Positions 1 to 6,574 of a DNA stretch of 7,220 nt are shown piece after piece. Position 1 is the stretch's first letter, and the number at the start of each line of letters is the position of its first letter. The notes under the pieces are model-generated. The model searched no databases. It worked only from the letters and a program-made list of their open reading frames with translations, and was not told the DNA's origin. The position numbers and the translations under genes are program-made. The stretch comes from Nitrospirales bacterium (lineage in GTDB: Bacteria; Nitrospirota; Nitrospiria; Nitrospirales; UBA8639), in assembly GCA_021604265.1 (NCBI GenBank), contig BQIY01000107.1:1-7220 (forward strand), given 5' to 3'.

Positions 1-234
1 GAACCCAATATGATCGTCGGCGAACCGATTACCGATACGACGGGAAAAGTGTTAATACCCAAAGGACAATTGTTAACGACATGGATGATCAGGCGTTTGC
101 ACCAGATGACCGGCGAACGCCAGGCGGTATCACCAGTACAAATCATGATGCCCGCGACAGATCACACAGAGGATTCCTCTAAGACTGACGCGGACAAACA
201 ACTCGCAGTCCCCAGCCTGGCGAACTCGGAATGA
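1..234 (+). CDS. C-terminal fragment of a probable HD-domain-type signalling protein (5' end outside window)
   Basis: The frame is open from base 1 and ends at TGA 232-234. The ATG at 10 follows a readable EPN and has only nine bases before it, so I treat it as internal. The visible part reads GEPITDTTGKVLIPKGQLLT and then an Arg-Arg-Leu helix. This matches a pattern I know from tails of HD-GYP/HDOD-type response regulators: a GM-V-x-D-V-x-D-x-x-G-x-L-L-x-x-G-x-x-L-T strand pair, then a helix ending in R-L-x. After about residue 45 the sequence becomes polar and low in complexity (Thr, Asp, Ser, Lys), like a disordered tail. The catalytic or receiver domain would lie upstream and cannot be seen, so the function is an inference from the tail alone. 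It could equally be another protein carrying the same small module. Confidence 0.5.
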   Translation, partial: EPNMIVGEPITDTTGKVLIPKGQLLTTWMIRRLHQMTGERQAVSPVQIMMPATDHTEDSSKTDADKQLAVPSLANSE

Positions 235-246
235 ATATTCCATTTT
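228..246 (+). terminator. Weak hairpin plus T-run at the end of the first gene
   Basis: GGAAT (228-232) and ATTCC (237-241) form a five-pair stem with a four-base loop that contains most of the stop codon. ATTTT (242-246) follows directly. The geometry is that of a minimal intrinsic terminator, but the stem is short and AT-rich, so it may be inefficient or coincidental. Confidence 0.25.
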
Positions 247-544
247 GATCGACAATCCAATAAACGGCAGCTTCTCTCACAATTATTCTGTTAGCGCACC
301 GTTCGTGAGAGGTCATCGTGAGCAAATAACCGCTAATGGTTGCGTATAACCTGCCAGCTCACTTGCTCCGGCTATACTAATTCGCACTTCCCGTCGTCAG
401 TCTTTCACATTCAACTTGACTTCAGCAGGCATATCCGTAATGGTTTTCTCCATGCGCACTGTTCCTTTGAATAATGAGGTGGAAGTCATAGGCCGACGAT
501 TCATATAATGGTACACGAGAGTTCATTGGTATCAGGAGAAAAAT
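235..544. other. Gene-free intergenic stretch upstream of soxC
   Basis: About 310 bases lie between the truncated first gene and soxC. No long reading frame is present. The stretch holds a perfect TATAAT box near its right end, a 35-codon minus-strand reading frame (397-504), two copies of ATAACC 20 bases apart (326-331 and 346-351) flanking a GGTTGC, and loose inverted repeats (274-280/305-311 and 320-325/363-368). None matches a regulator site I can name. The length is enough for a regulated promoter. Confidence 0.5.
504..509 (+). promoter_or_regulatory. Candidate -10 box for the soxC operon
   Basis: TATAAT matches the sigma-70 -10 consensus exactly. It sits 35 bases before the soxC start codon, which would give a leader of roughly 28 bases containing the AGGAG at 534-538. 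The hexamer 17 bases upstream (GGAAGT, 481-486) is not a good -35, and there is no TG extension. The promoter would therefore need an activator or an alternative sigma factor, or the match is fortuitous. Confidence 0.35.
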
Positions 545-1828
545 ATGAAGAATGACCATCACCCTCGGACGAAGGCCACAGCCGCACCTCCTGAGACATT
601 ACAGGATTCTGGCTCAAAGTCTCCTCTCGACCGCCGGGCGTTTCTTGTCACGGCTTCCTCCGCGCTGGGGCTCGCAGCCATTCAAACTCTTTTGCCATCG
701 GCGACGGTCTCGGCGGCAGCCTCTCCAGAGGATCCCACTCGAACTCCCGGAGCCGCACCTTCTCCCTACGGGTCTCGTGCGACGTCGGAACCGGCACAAC
801 GTCTGACGTCTTCGACACGATCTCTGACTCCGCTGCAGCAATTATCAGGAATCATTACTCCATCAGCCCTTCATTTTGAACGGCATCATAATGGCATTCC
901 CTCGATTGATCCAGAACGGCATCGTCTTTTAGTTCATGGCCTAGTTCGCCAGCCCATGCTCTTTACCGTGGAAGAACTGAAACGGTTTCCCGCTCAATCG
1001 CGCCTGACCTTTATCGAATGTTCCGGAAATTCCGGGAAGGAATGGAAAGGCCCTCACGGGCGTACCGTTCAAGACACGCACGGACTGACCAGCACCAGTG
1101 AGTGGACCGGCGCGGCGTTAGCGACCGTACTTCACGAAGCCGGGATATCACCCGATGCGACCTGGGTCCTGGCTGAAGGCAGCGACGCCGCTGCGTTGAC
1201 ACGCAGCCTGCCTCTTCAGTCCGTTTTGAAAGACGCCTTGCTCTGTTACGCGCAAAATGGGGAACCGCTGCGTCCCGAACAAGGCTATCCGTTGCGGTTA
1301 CTAATTCCCGGTTGGGAAGGCAATACCTGCGTGAAGTGGTTGCGCCGCCTTAAACTCATGGCTCACCCTGCAATGACCCGTGAAGAAACCTCAAAATACA
1401 CAGACCTGATGCCGGATGGAACGGCCCGCCAATTCACGTTTGAAATGGATGCCAAGTCTGTCGTTACTTCCCCATCAGGAGGACAACAATTGACGCAAAC
1501 AGGGTTCACCGAAATTCGAGGGTTAGCGTGGTCTGGCCGAGGTCGGATTACACATGTCGATGTGAGTACGGATGGAGGAAAAACGTGGCAGCCGGCTGAA
1601 TTGCAACAACCCGTCCTCCCCATGTGTCACACACGATTTCGATCAGGCTGGCAATGGAACGGGCAAGAAGCCATTATTCAAAGTCGCTGTCAGGACGAAA
1701 CTGGCTATCTCCAACCCGCTCTCGCAGACCTCGTTGCCGTTCGCGGGCTCAACTCTTACTATCACAATAATGCCATTCAAAGCTGGAAGGTGACCAAAGA
1801 TGGGCAGGTCAACAATGTTCAAATCTAG
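545..1828 (+). CDS. soxC: SoxC-like sulfane/sulfite dehydrogenase, molybdopterin subunit
   Basis: A 427-residue exported molybdoenzyme of the sulfite oxidase family. AGGAG (534-538) lies six bases before the ATG. Residues 29-35 (DRRAFLV) followed by a hydrophobic stretch form a twin-arginine signal, as expected for an enzyme exported with its cofactor in place. A Ser/Pro/Ala-rich linker (about 50-95) leads to SIITPS-type core sequence. The molybdopterin domain covers about 103-285: Cys159 in FIECSGNSG is the expected molybdenum ligand, and GYPLRLLIPGWEGN (247-260) and MTREETSKYTDLMPDG (277-292) are SoxC signatures. The C-terminal part (about 293-418) is the Mo-co dimerisation domain, ending in YHNNAIQSW. 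Length and motifs fit SoxC better than SorA or eukaryotic sulfite oxidase; no haem b5 domain is present. In Paracoccus-type Sox systems SoxCD oxidises the sulfane sulfur bound to SoxY. Without SoxYZ in view, free sulfite or another sulfur compound is an alternative substrate. First gene of a tight operon. Confidence 0.9.
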   Translation: MKNDHHPRTKATAAPPETLQDSGSKSPLDRRAFLVTASSALGLAAIQTLLPSATVSAAASPEDPTRTPGAAPSPYGSRATSEPAQRLTSSTRSLTPLQQLSGIITPSALHFERHHNGIPSIDPERHRLLVHGLVRQPMLFTVEELKRFPAQSRLTFIECSGNSGKEWKGPHGRTVQDTHGLTSTSEWTGAALATVLHEAGISPDATWVLAEGSDAAALTRSLPLQSVLKDALLCYAQNGEPLRPEQGYPLRLLIPGWEGNTCVKWLRRLKLMAHPAMTREETSKYTDLMPDGTARQFTFEMDAKSVVTSPSGGQQLTQTGFTEIRGLAWSGRGRITHVDVSTDGGKTWQPAELQQPVLPMCHTRFRSGWQWNGQEAIIQSRCQDETGYLQPALADLVAVRGLNSYYHNNAIQSWKVTKDGQVNNVQI

Positions 1829-2396
1829 CGGATGGACACCGATACCAGCAGGAATTATTACCGTTGCATTGCTCTTGTCTCTATCTATTGAATCAGTCAT
1901 GGCAGACTCTGAACAGAGGGCACCCTACGGCATTGGCCGACCAGCCGCCCAAGCAGAGATTCAGTCCTGGGATATTGATATTTCACCGAACGGTGATAGT
2001 CTTCCCTCAGGCCGAGGCACCGTGAAGGAAGGCGCCATCATCTATGCAGACTTTTGCGCTTCCTGCCATGGCGAAACAGGAATTGAGGGGCCAATGCCGG
2101 CACTCATTGGCGGCCACAATACACTCAATACCGACCAACCCTTGAAGACCGTGGGCAGCTTTTGGCCATTTGCCACAACCTTGTTCGATTACATTTACCG
2201 GGCCATGCCATTGAATGCTCCTCAGTCATTAGCCCCGCAGCAAGTTTATGCCGTCGCCGCGTGGATTTTATTTCGCAACGGCCTCATCAAAGAAACGGCA
2301 ACGCTCGATGCCAAATCGCTCCCCAATATCCAGATGCCCAACCGGAACAATTTTGTTTCCGATCCACGACCCGATATTTCCGAGAAACATCCATGA
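1800..2396 (+). CDS. soxD: SoxD-like periplasmic monohaem cytochrome c
   Basis: A 198-residue cytochrome, the likely electron acceptor of the upstream SoxC. The start overlaps the end of soxC by 29 bases in another frame. ATG 1800 has AAGGTGA (1787-1793) six bases upstream; an in-frame ATG at 1815, behind CAGGT, is an alternative, and both keep the export signal. A hydrophobic segment (about 17-31) ends in VMA-DSE, a signal peptidase I site near residue 35. The segment YGIGRPAAQAEIQSWDID (43-60) is typical of SoxD N-termini. CASCH (86-90) binds the single haem c, and Met136 in RAMPLNAPQSL is the likely distal ligand. The tail MPNRNNFVSDPRPD also matches the first SoxD domain. Classical Paracoccus-type SoxD is about twice as long with two haems; here the protein stops after one domain, with no second CXXCH. 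The single-domain form may belong to a sulfite-dehydrogenase-like variant. Confidence 0.85.
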   Translation: MGRSTMFKSSGWTPIPAGIITVALLLSLSIESVMADSEQRAPYGIGRPAAQAEIQSWDIDISPNGDSLPSGRGTVKEGAIIYADFCASCHGETGIEGPMPALIGGHNTLNTDQPLKTVGSFWPFATTLFDYIYRAMPLNAPQSLAPQQVYAVAAWILFRNGLIKETATLDAKSLPNIQMPNRNNFVSDPRPDISEKHP

Positions 2397-3907
2397 AACG
2401 ATTATGTGTTCTTCTATTCGGCATGGCTGGACTGATCATAAGCTGGACACTCTCCGGTTACGCCGAACCCTCGCCAGAACCATCACCTTCCACCGTAGGC
2501 CTTGGTCAAATTGAATTCCCAACATCAGGAAAAGCAGAAGCTCAATCGTGGTTCATTCGAGGCGCATTGCTCTTACATAACTTTCAATATGAAGACGCGA
2601 AAGAAGCGTTTCTGCAAGCTCAACGGTTAGACCAGGATTTTGCCATGGCCTACTGGGGTGAGGCCATGACTGAGAATCACCCTCTTTGGGGTGAACAAAG
2701 CCTCAAAGAAGGGCGCGCTATACTTTCGCGCTTTGCCGCCACCCCCGCCTCCCGATTAGCCAAAACTCCAACCAAACGTGAGCGAGGATATCTACAAGCC
2801 ATTGAAGCACTCTACGGAAATGCGGACAAATCGGCACGCGATCAAGCCTATGCTGACGCGATGCGATCGCTAGCCGAAGCATTCCCTGATGACCTTGAAG
2901 CACAGACGTTGTATGCCTTGGCCCTGCTTGGAAGCGTTCAGGGCAAGCGGGATACCGCCGTCTATATGAAGGCAGCGGCAATTGCGGAAGGCGTGTTTCT
3001 GAACAATCCTCAGCATCCGGGAGCCGTCCATTATTTGATTCACTCCTATGATGATCCCATTCATGCACCATTAGGACTGCGTGCTGCCCGAATCTATTCG
3101 TCCTTGGCTCCCGCGGCCTCGCATGCGCAGCATATGCCGTCGCATATTTTCATGGCTTTGGGAATGTGGAAAGAGGTCATTACCGCAAACGAAACAGCAT
3201 GGGCTTCGAGTGAAGCACGGATCACACGGAAAGGCTTGACCATTTCAGCAAGACCCTATCACACCCTAAAATGGCTCATGTATGCTTACCTTCAAGCGGG
3301 ACAACGACAGGAAGCCAAACGTGTGTTAAGCATTATCAAAGAAGATGCTCAAAAGACCCGATCAGTCTATGCCAGAGGCTATCGGGCTTCTATGCGGGCC
3401 ATCTATATGGTTGAGACAGAGGAGTGGGATACCAGCTATTTCAACGAAGATCGGACCGGATTACCATTGACCTCTGCAGCCAGTGAACTCTTTGCCATCG
3501 GCATGAGTGCCGTCAACACTCAAGATTTTCTGACCGCCAAGAAAGCACTCGATCAATTGAAAAAACGAATTGATCCGCAAAAAATCGACTCACTCTCACA
3601 AGATGAAGTGGCGGGACTCAGCATGACGAAAGAACTTGAAGGGTTGATTCTCCTTCAAGAATCACACGCCCTAAAAGCTCTGACCTTCCTGCAGGAAGCC
3701 GCAGCCTTGGAAGACAGCCTACCCTATGACTACGGACCTCCGATTCCAATCAAGCCGACGCATGAATTGTTAGGAGAAGTCTATTTCGAATTAAACCAGC
3801 CCGAAAAATCCAAAGAAGAATTTGCTCAAGCGTTAACACGTGCACCCGAGCGACGATTGTCATTGAAGGGAATGAAACAGTTCGCACAAGAGAAGAACAA
3901 AGACTGA
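2393..3907 (+). CDS. Exported TPR-repeat protein with a conserved histidine-rich core
   Basis: A 504-residue protein. I chose ATG 2393 because it forms an ATGA overlap with the cytochrome stop codon and opens a clear signal peptide (residues 1-24, ending GYA). The frame extends 77 codons further upstream, but only as an out-of-frame shadow of the cytochrome gene. Helical TPR-like repeats begin near residue 47 (LLHNFQYEDAKEAFLQAQRL, then FAMAYWGEAM at 83-92) and recur at the C-terminus (456-485). The centre carries a family signature: HPGAVHYLIHSYDDP (208-222) and HAQHMPSHIF (244-253), with His208, 213, 217, 224, 244, 247 and 251. I recognise this as a widespread uncharacterised bacterial TPR family; no reaction is known to me. 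Translational coupling to the cytochrome and shared export suggest a periplasmic partner, chaperone or scaffold for the SoxCD-like enzyme. The dense histidines could bind metal or haem, but that is conjecture. Confidence 0.85.
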   Translation: MKRLCVLLFGMAGLIISWTLSGYAEPSPEPSPSTVGLGQIEFPTSGKAEAQSWFIRGALLLHNFQYEDAKEAFLQAQRLDQDFAMAYWGEAMTENHPLWGEQSLKEGRAILSRFAATPASRLAKTPTKRERGYLQAIEALYGNADKSARDQAYADAMRSLAEAFPDDLEAQTLYALALLGSVQGKRDTAVYMKAAAIAEGVFLNNPQHPGAVHYLIHSYDDPIHAPLGLRAARIYSSLAPAASHAQHMPSHIFMALGMWKEVITANETAWASSEARITRKGLTISARPYHTLKWLMYAYLQAGQRQEAKRVLSIIKEDAQKTRSVYARGYRASMRAIYMVETEEWDTSYFNEDRTGLPLTSAASELFAIGMSAVNTQDFLTAKKALDQLKKRIDPQKIDSLSQDEVAGLSMTKELEGLILLQESHALKALTFLQEAAALEDSLPYDYGPPIPIKPTHELLGEVYFELNQPEKSKEEFAQALTRAPERRLSLKGMKQFAQEKNKD

Positions 3908-3924
3908 TGGGCCGTTGTGTCCTT

Positions 3925-5595
3925 TTATTGTATCGAGACTAACACAATCTTCTTTTTGGGCCTCAGAAATTCCCGAAGAATTGTGGATGTCAACTCCGAC
4001 GCTGGAGAAATGATCTCTTGATATTGTTGATCCGTCATGAGAAGAATCTGTTCTCCTGACGTTTCAATTTTTTGTCGTAAGGCACCCAACGCGGCTTCAT
4101 CACTCAGTCCTTCTCCAATCAGGTCCTGGCCTTTATGCACATGCAGCCAATAGTAGAGATCCTCGTCACTTCGCCAGTGCCAATGTTGAAACGTCGTGAC
4201 CGGATCATCGGGATCCTTTAAAAACGCTTGCACTTCCGTCAGCATCAGCTTCGGCGAAGCCACGGCATGAATTCCCGGCACGACAAATACAACCACCCCG
4301 ATCATCAGACCAACGGCTAACGTGCCCACCATCTTCAGGGCGAGTGTTTCCCGACTTTTACGCACCGCATGCAGCAACACACCGACCCCGACAAGCATGG
4401 CGGCTTGGTACCCCACCGGGACGATGTCAAATGGCACATTCCATTTTTTGTTCAGCAAATAGGGTGCAACAACAATGATAATGAGACAGAGAAGACTTAA
4501 GAGTCCGAGCATAAGCCGAAACACCGAATGTTCCCACACATTGAGATCTTGCCGTTCAAGGACTCGATAATAGAAGTATCCGACCATCACCGCGACCCCT
4601 GGAACCATGGGCATTAAATATCGTTCATGCTTTTCCGGAAACAAGGAAAAGGCGAGAAAATAGCCCAACACCCATACAAGAAGAAACATTTCTCGTGGAG
4701 AATCCGACACCATTCTTTGCTTCCAGAGAAGAAGCAAAGCAGACGGAAGAAGAACTGACCACGGGAAAAAATCAAACCAAATCACAATGCCGTACCAAAT
4801 AATTGGGCGCTTTCCCAAATACCCGTCAAGGAGGCTGCTTTGGGTATCTCCAGCTACTCTCAACATCCGGAGGACGTTTTCTTTCAAGACATAATGCTGA
4901 AAAAATTCCTGCCCTAAGTAGGCATAGTACAATCCAAGAATCCCTACAGCGATAGACGCTCCCGCCCAAAACGAAGAAGTTTTCAAAGGTGCTGCGTCCC
5001 GACGTATGACAAGGAGCATGAAGAATAGTAATACCGGAAGAGCCAAGGCGTGAAAATTTTTCACCATTGCTCCAAACGCCAATGCGACAAATCCAACGCT
5101 GTACCACCAGGCTGTTCCTTCTTGAAAATAAGCCCGGACCAATCCAAAAATCCCCAGGGTCATACAAAACGTCAGCACGGGATCAATGATGGCCATTGAC
5201 CCAAACCACAGTGAGACATAACTGGTCAGCGCGACTAACGCAGCCCAAAAACCGGCTGTTGACGAAAATAAAGTCTTTCCTAACCCATAGGTGATGACGA
5301 CTGTTCCAACGCTAAACAGGGCTGAAGGTAACCGCAAAGCCGTTTCATGCCAACCCAAAAATTTGGTGGAGACGGCTTGCAGCCAAAAAAACATAGGAGG
5401 TTTATTCCAATACGGTTGACCGTGCAACGTGAGCTGAACATATTCTCCCGTGCGTACCATGGTCTCGGTCACGGAGGCATAGAGTCCTTCCGTCACACCA
5501 AACAAGGAAGACGACAGATTGTAGAAAAAGGCGAATACCCCCATGCCGCTTAACAAAGCAACATCCCACCATTCATTTTTATGACCATGTTTCAT
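3925..5595 (-). CDS. PMT/ArnT-type membrane glycosyltransferase (GT-C fold)
   Basis: A 556-residue integral membrane protein with about a dozen hydrophobic segments from residue 13 to about 440, then a soluble C-terminal part (about 445-556). The N-terminal loop carries the family pattern: Glu36 in VTEGLYA, GEY at 50-52, HGQPYWNKPPMFFWLQA (58-74, NKPP typical of the family) and ALRLPSALF. IIDPVLTF contains Asp138, and EKHERYLMPM (321-330) matches the later K-x-x-x-Y-L-x-P motif. Such enzymes transfer a sugar from a polyprenyl-phosphate carrier to lipid A, protein or another envelope acceptor on the outer face of the inner membrane. The donor and acceptor cannot be told from this sequence. The usual LTKG motif is MVKN here (177-180). 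The ATG at 5595 has only a weak GAAAAGAAA upstream. The gene converges on the TPR gene (17 bases between stops) and diverges from the rlpA-like gene. Confidence 0.85.
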   Translation of the reverse strand: MKHGHKNEWWDVALLSGMGVFAFFYNLSSSLFGVTEGLYASVTETMVRTGEYVQLTLHGQPYWNKPPMFFWLQAVSTKFLGWHETALRLPSALFSVGTVVITYGLGKTLFSSTAGFWAALVALTSYVSLWFGSMAIIDPVLTFCMTLGIFGLVRAYFQEGTAWWYSVGFVALAFGAMVKNFHALALPVLLFFMLLVIRRDAAPLKTSSFWAGASIAVGILGLYYAYLGQEFFQHYVLKENVLRMLRVAGDTQSSLLDGYLGKRPIIWYGIVIWFDFFPWSVLLPSALLLLWKQRMVSDSPREMFLLVWVLGYFLAFSLFPEKHERYLMPMVPGVAVMVGYFYYRVLERQDLNVWEHSVFRLMLGLLSLLCLIIIVVAPYLLNKKWNVPFDIVPVGYQAAMLVGVGVLLHAVRKSRETLALKMVGTLAVGLMIGVVVFVVPGIHAVASPKLMLTEVQAFLKDPDDPVTTFQHWHWRSDEDLYYWLHVHKGQDLIGEGLSDEAALGALRQKIETSGEQILLMTDQQYQEIISPASELTSTILREFLRPKKKIVLVSIQ

Positions 5596-5773
5596 GATTT
5601 CTTTTCAAGACGACTGCGGAGACAGAGGATTCTCTCTCGACATGCAACTCTGCTGATGGTCAACCGAGACATTTTTCGTCTTCCATCAAAATGACCCACA
5701 AACTTGATATTGTAGCGAGAGTTGGCTCTCTTGTAGAGTGCCTCTCGGAAAAACGACTGCGGGTGTTAGAGAG
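5596..5773. other. Divergent intergenic region between the glycosyltransferase and rlpA-like genes
   Basis: This stretch must hold the 5' signals of both divergent genes. I see a TACAAT on the minus strand (5714-5709) and a TTGATA on the plus strand (5704-5709), but neither has a properly spaced partner hexamer. The right half is rich in GAGAG/CTCTC repeats, described separately. Confidence 0.35.
5717..5746. repeat. Alternating GAGAG / CTCTC elements
   Basis: GAGAG (5717-5721), CTCTC (5726-5730), AGAG (5735-5738) and CTCTC (5742-5746) alternate within 30 bases. The first two form a tight hairpin with a four-base loop. The second and third, or the first and fourth, can also pair. The cluster lies in the leader if rlpA starts at 5774, so competing hairpins in the transcript are possible. 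Simple-sequence coincidence is an alternative. Confidence 0.35.
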
Positions 5774-6574
5774 ATGATGACTGTCCACCGACAACAGCTA
5801 CATAGCAACCATCCAACACCGCTATCCGCTCGTCAGAATATGATAGCAGCGCTCCTGCTGATTTTTGTCGTCGGCATGAGCATGCCTGGCTGTTCAGTCC
5901 TCGAGGGAACGGCTACGGTCGTGTCTGGAACCGTGAAGGGAACCGTATGGATTCTGAAAGGCGCTTATGAACTTACCGTTGGGACCTCCAAAGTTATCTA
6001 TCAGATCGGGAAGTTTACGTTCGAGGTCGTGCGGGCCCCACTTGATTGGGCTTTGACAAATAAAGACCTCGAAACCATCGACGGCCTTCCAGTCAAAGAA
6101 GCCATTCGACAAGGGCGCGTCAAAGCCGCTCCCTATACGGTCAAGGGCCGACGCTATGTTCCCATGAATGTTGCCAAGGCTCAAACCTACCAAGAAACAG
6201 GGGTGGCTTCCTGGTATGGCGCAGAAACACGACGTCAGAAGGGCGGTCACATGACCGCGAATGGCGAGGCCTTTCACCCTCAAGGACTGACAGCAGCTCA
6301 TAAATACCTGCCCTTGCCCACGAATGTCCAAGTGACAAATCTCGAAAATGGGCGCTCCATTATTGTCAGGGTCAACGACCGCGGGCCGTTCCCAAGCGAT
6401 CATAATCCGCATTCCGGAAAACGGATTATCGATCTGAGTTGGGGGGCGGCCAAACGCTTAGGATTTTTGAAGAAAGGACTCGCGCGGGTGCGCGTTGAAA
6501 CGATTCAACTGGTAGAAGAACAAAACGTATTTCGTCGTTCGTTGCTCGTATCTCGCGTAAGGAGTCTTTTATGA
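5774..6574 (+). CDS. rlpA: RlpA-like double-psi beta-barrel cell-wall lipoprotein
   Basis: A 266-residue protein from the ATG at 5774. The start is uncertain: GTG 5738 and ATG 5777 or 5840 are in frame, and none has a strong ribosome site; GGTG (5762-5765) weakly favours 5774. A hydrophobic segment (about 23-36) ends in MSMPGC, an imperfect lipobox with Cys40. Residues 45-80 are Gly/Val/Thr-rich with glycines at seven-residue spacing. The RlpA domain (about 141-247) starts at GVASWYG and contains TANGEAFH, TAAHKYLPLP, VTNLENGRSIIVRVNDRGPF and RIIDLSWGAAKRLGF. Glu165, His176 and Asp202 have the spacing of the catalytic residues I recall from Pseudomonas RlpA (E120, H131, D157), a lytic transglycosylase for peptide-free glycan. 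That supports an active enzyme. No SPOR domain follows, unlike in E. coli and Pseudomonas RlpA, so septal targeting by that route is unlikely. Confidence 0.85.
   Translation: MMTVHRQQLHSNHPTPLSARQNMIAALLLIFVVGMSMPGCSVLEGTATVVSGTVKGTVWILKGAYELTVGTSKVIYQIGKFTFEVVRAPLDWALTNKDLETIDGLPVKEAIRQGRVKAAPYTVKGRRYVPMNVAKAQTYQETGVASWYGAETRRQKGGHMTANGEAFHPQGLTAAHKYLPLPTNVQVTNLENGRSIIVRVNDRGPFPSDHNPHSGKRIIDLSWGAAKRLGFLKKGLARVRVETIQLVEEQNVFRRSLLVSRVRSLL

Noticed and set aside
274..311. Inverted repeat CTCTCAC/GTGAGAG in the gap before soxC
   Set aside because: A 24-base loop and no T-run argue against a terminator, and it does not resemble an operator I know.
416..444. TTGACT as a -35 box for soxC
   Set aside because: The bases 16-17 positions downstream (TAATGG, AATGGT) are poor -10 matches, and the site is too far from the TATAAT at 504 to pair with it.
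2162..2392. 77 extra in-frame codons upstream of the TPR protein start
   Set aside because: They lie fully inside the cytochrome gene in another frame and read as a shadow (Arg, His, Cys-rich). The ATG at 2393 directly opens a signal peptide and overlaps the stop codon as ATGA.
2718..3071. 117-codon minus-strand frame opposite the TPR gene
   Set aside because: It is antisense to a well-supported conserved protein, is rich in Arg and His as shadow frames are, and contains no known motif.
3915..3957. Inverted repeat TTGTGT/ACACAA followed by a T-rich stretch as a terminator for the TPR operon
   Set aside because: The stem is six AT-rich pairs with a 21-base loop and lies partly inside the glycosyltransferase gene. 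It is too weak to call.
5894..6412. 172-codon minus-strand frame opposite the rlpA-like gene
   Set aside because: The plus strand carries unmistakable RlpA motifs with catalytic residues. The minus-strand translation has no family resemblance.
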